The translations under genes were made by a program, and so were the position numbers. The notes below the pieces were generated by a model. It did not search any database and had not been told where the DNA came from. It saw only the letters and a program-made list of their open reading frames with translations. Shown piece by piece: positions 62,795-64,000 of a stretch of DNA of 64,000 nt (position 1 is its first letter; every line of letters begins with the position of its first letter). Source of the DNA: Hungatella hathewayi (GTDB lineage Bacteria > Bacillota > Clostridia > Lachnospirales > Lachnospiraceae); NCBI GenBank assembly GCA_025149285.1, contig CP102274.1:3312001-3376000 (forward strand), in the 5' to 3' direction.

Positions 62795-62859
62795 GTATTT
62801 TTTCTTTACACCCTTATTTATTTTTATCTGTCATCAATTATGGCTTACTGTCCAATGGC

Positions 62860-63456
62860 TTATTGGCGATGACAGCCGGCAGAGGAGCCCGCTGACCGCT
62901 CTCCAACTACGCGGCACGGAAGCCCTGTCATACCCTTAAAACGCACAGGGAACGTATAAATGGTGGCCTCCGCGGCCATTTCTCCCTCCAGTATCCCGGA
63001 TAAACCGCATAAATTTTCCACTACAAAGGTATTTCGGTCCGCGCAGTACTGATCCTTCGGCGTATGTTCTGCTCCGCGGCGGATCCCCGCACAGTCGATT
63101 CCGATGATGGAAACGCCTCTATCCAGCAGCCGGTCGATCAGCTCATCCGAAAGCTGCGGATGCTCTTTAAAATAAACCGGAGTGCCGTACCCGGTTTGTT
63201 CCAGAAATCCTGTGGAAAACGCCACAAACATGCCCGGCTCCACGCGCTCCAGTTCAATATCCCCGGACTCGATATCACGGCCGGAGACCTGGCTGACATC
63301 AAATACCAGACCTTTTCTTATCACATACTCCAGCGGAAATTCCCGGTCCATCACGTCAAAATGAGTACCCAGATGGCCGGTCAGCGCTTTTTTCTCATTT
63401 CCCTGGGCATCAGCCGCCGCCTTCGGCGTGACTTCAACCGTCAAATCAATCATCAT
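62860..63456 (-). CDS. Cyclase-family (kynurenine formamidase-like) hydrolase
   Basis: A 198-residue protein. It has the Zn/Mn-binding signature HxGTHxD in TGHLGTHFDV (about 26-35), and the later FSTGFLEQTGYG and GIDCAGIRR segments fit the cyclase/kynurenine formamidase family. The substrate is unknown. The start has GGAGG 8 nt upstream and overlaps the end of the alpha/beta hydrolase gene, so the two are co-transcribed. Confidence 0.85.
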   Translation of the reverse strand: MMIDLTVEVTPKAAADAQGNEKKALTGHLGTHFDVMDREFPLEYVIRKGLVFDVSQVSGRDIESGDIELERVEPGMFVAFSTGFLEQTGYGTPVYFKEHPQLSDELIDRLLDRGVSIIGIDCAGIRRGAEHTPKDQYCADRNTFVVENLCGLSGILEGEMAAEATIYTFPVRFKGMTGLPCRVVGERSAGSSAGCHRQ

Positions 63457-64000
63457 ACGCGTTTCCTCCCTGTTCCTGCCGTTTCACCGGTTCGGCAAGA
63501 AATTTCTTAATAAGATGGTACAGCTTTCTGCTGTGTACCACATAGCTGCCGTGATTTTCTCCGGGGACAATCACGAGGCGGCTGTTCGGAATCTTCGATG
63601 CCAGATAACGGGTATGCTCTTCCTTGATCATATCATTCTCTCCCGCCAGAATCAGCACCGGCTCTCCAATCCGTTTCAGTTCCTCCTCTGTAATCTGCGG
63701 CTCCACCAGCATCATCCGGATCTTCGGATCCCTGTCGAAATGGCTGATCAGGCGGAACAGCTGGAACCATTTCTCCTTTATCCCCTGGGGATAGGCATTC
63801 CCTCCGCAGAGAATCAGCTTTGACAGCAGGCCGGGATTCTGCTCCGCCACCAGCATACCGATGATTGCACCATCGCTGAAGCCGCAGAACGCCGGTTTTC
63901 TGATATCCAGTTTTTTGATAAAGGAAGCCACGTCATCCGCCATGTTCTGATACCCAAGGGTCTCCACGGCCGTGCTCTTTCCATGTCCTCTGGAATCCAG
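63446..64000 (-). CDS. Alpha/beta hydrolase (partial, N-terminus outside window)
   Basis: The frame stays open to the right edge, so the N-terminus is missing. The visible part reads LDSRGHGKST (the first Asp-Arg-Gly-His-Gly strand motif), the nucleophile elbow GFSDG, a lid region, GENDMI (catalytic Asp region) and ENHGSYVVHS (catalytic His). It is a typical alpha/beta hydrolase of the lipase/haloperoxidase type, of unknown substrate. The cyclase-family gene follows it with an overlap. Confidence 0.85.
   Translation of the reverse strand: MDSRGHGKSTAVETLGYQNMADDVASFIKKLDIRKPAFCGFSDGAIIGMLVAEQNPGLLSKLILCGGNAYPQGIKEKWFQLFRLISHFDRDPKIRMMLVEPQITEEELKRIGEPVLILAGENDMIKEEHTRYLASKIPNSRLVIVPGENHGSYVVHSRKLYHLIKKFLAEPVKRQEQGGNAYDD

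Noticed and set aside
1-64000. CRISPR arrays, tRNA or rRNA genes, prophage or conjugative modules
   Set aside because: None was seen in reading the sequence; apart from the IS and the palindromic elements the window is housekeeping DNA.

Overview
The window looks like part of the chromosome of a spore-forming Lachnospiraceae (Clostridia) bacterium with about 50% G+C, similar to the Clostridium symbiosum / Enterocloster group. This rests on gene content (spoIVA, yqfC/yqfD, a SpoVB-type flippase, DUF4321, DUF896, a DUF512 radical-SAM protein) and gene order; the genus is an inference. Almost every gene lies on the minus strand. The exceptions are prs and an IS30-type transposase. I saw no rRNA, tRNA or CRISPR.

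Layout from left to right. (1) 1-727 is the start of a HlyD-like membrane protein. 728-1588 carries two large palindromic elements facing each other, followed by a small P-loop protein. (2) 2098-11784 is a cell-shape and division block, read right to left: DUF4321, radC, mreC, mreD, PBP2, minC, minD, minE, rodA, mgsA, dacF. mreB is missing from its usual place. (3) 11917-20332 is a repair and tRNA-modification operon: miaB, mutS, mutL, miaA and a PLP lyase. (4) 20566-23482 is proB, DUF896, 5-FCL, proA, closed by a clear terminator. (5) 23601-32862 holds two flavoproteins, a small exported protein, a SpoVB-like flippase, a DUF3048 lipoprotein, ybeY, phoH, yqfD and yqfC. (6) 33063-41137 holds rpsU, alaS, a 49-residue membrane ORF, an LprI-like protein, rnhA, a beta-CASP nuclease and spoIVA. 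(7) 41286-47150 is a branched-chain amino acid ABC importer (livKHMGF) with a CPBP protease at its end. (8) 47350-51699 is gpsA, plsY, der and DUF512; prs is divergent from it. (9) 53331-62750 holds pgeF, yraN, rnhB, rbgA, lepB and rplS, then an IS30-type insertion, then trmD, rimM, khpA, rpsP, ffh and ylxM. (10) A cyclase-family protein and a partial alpha/beta hydrolase close the window.

The most unusual feature is the pair of elements at 805-1105 and 1211-1499. They share a 54-nt identical core, but their long stems differ in sequence while each stays self-complementary. Two small hairpins with ATCAR loops sit in the core, and one of them shows a compensatory base-pair change. This suggests either a structured non-coding RNA or a hairpin-based mobile DNA element, and I do not recognise it as a known family. 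The second notable event is the IS30-type insertion in the 3' end of trmD, bounded by a 13-bp direct repeat. It replaces the inferred native C-terminus and separates trmD from rplS.

Start codons were re-chosen from ribosome binding sites where the longest frame was implausible. All family names are my recognition of motifs; no database was searched.
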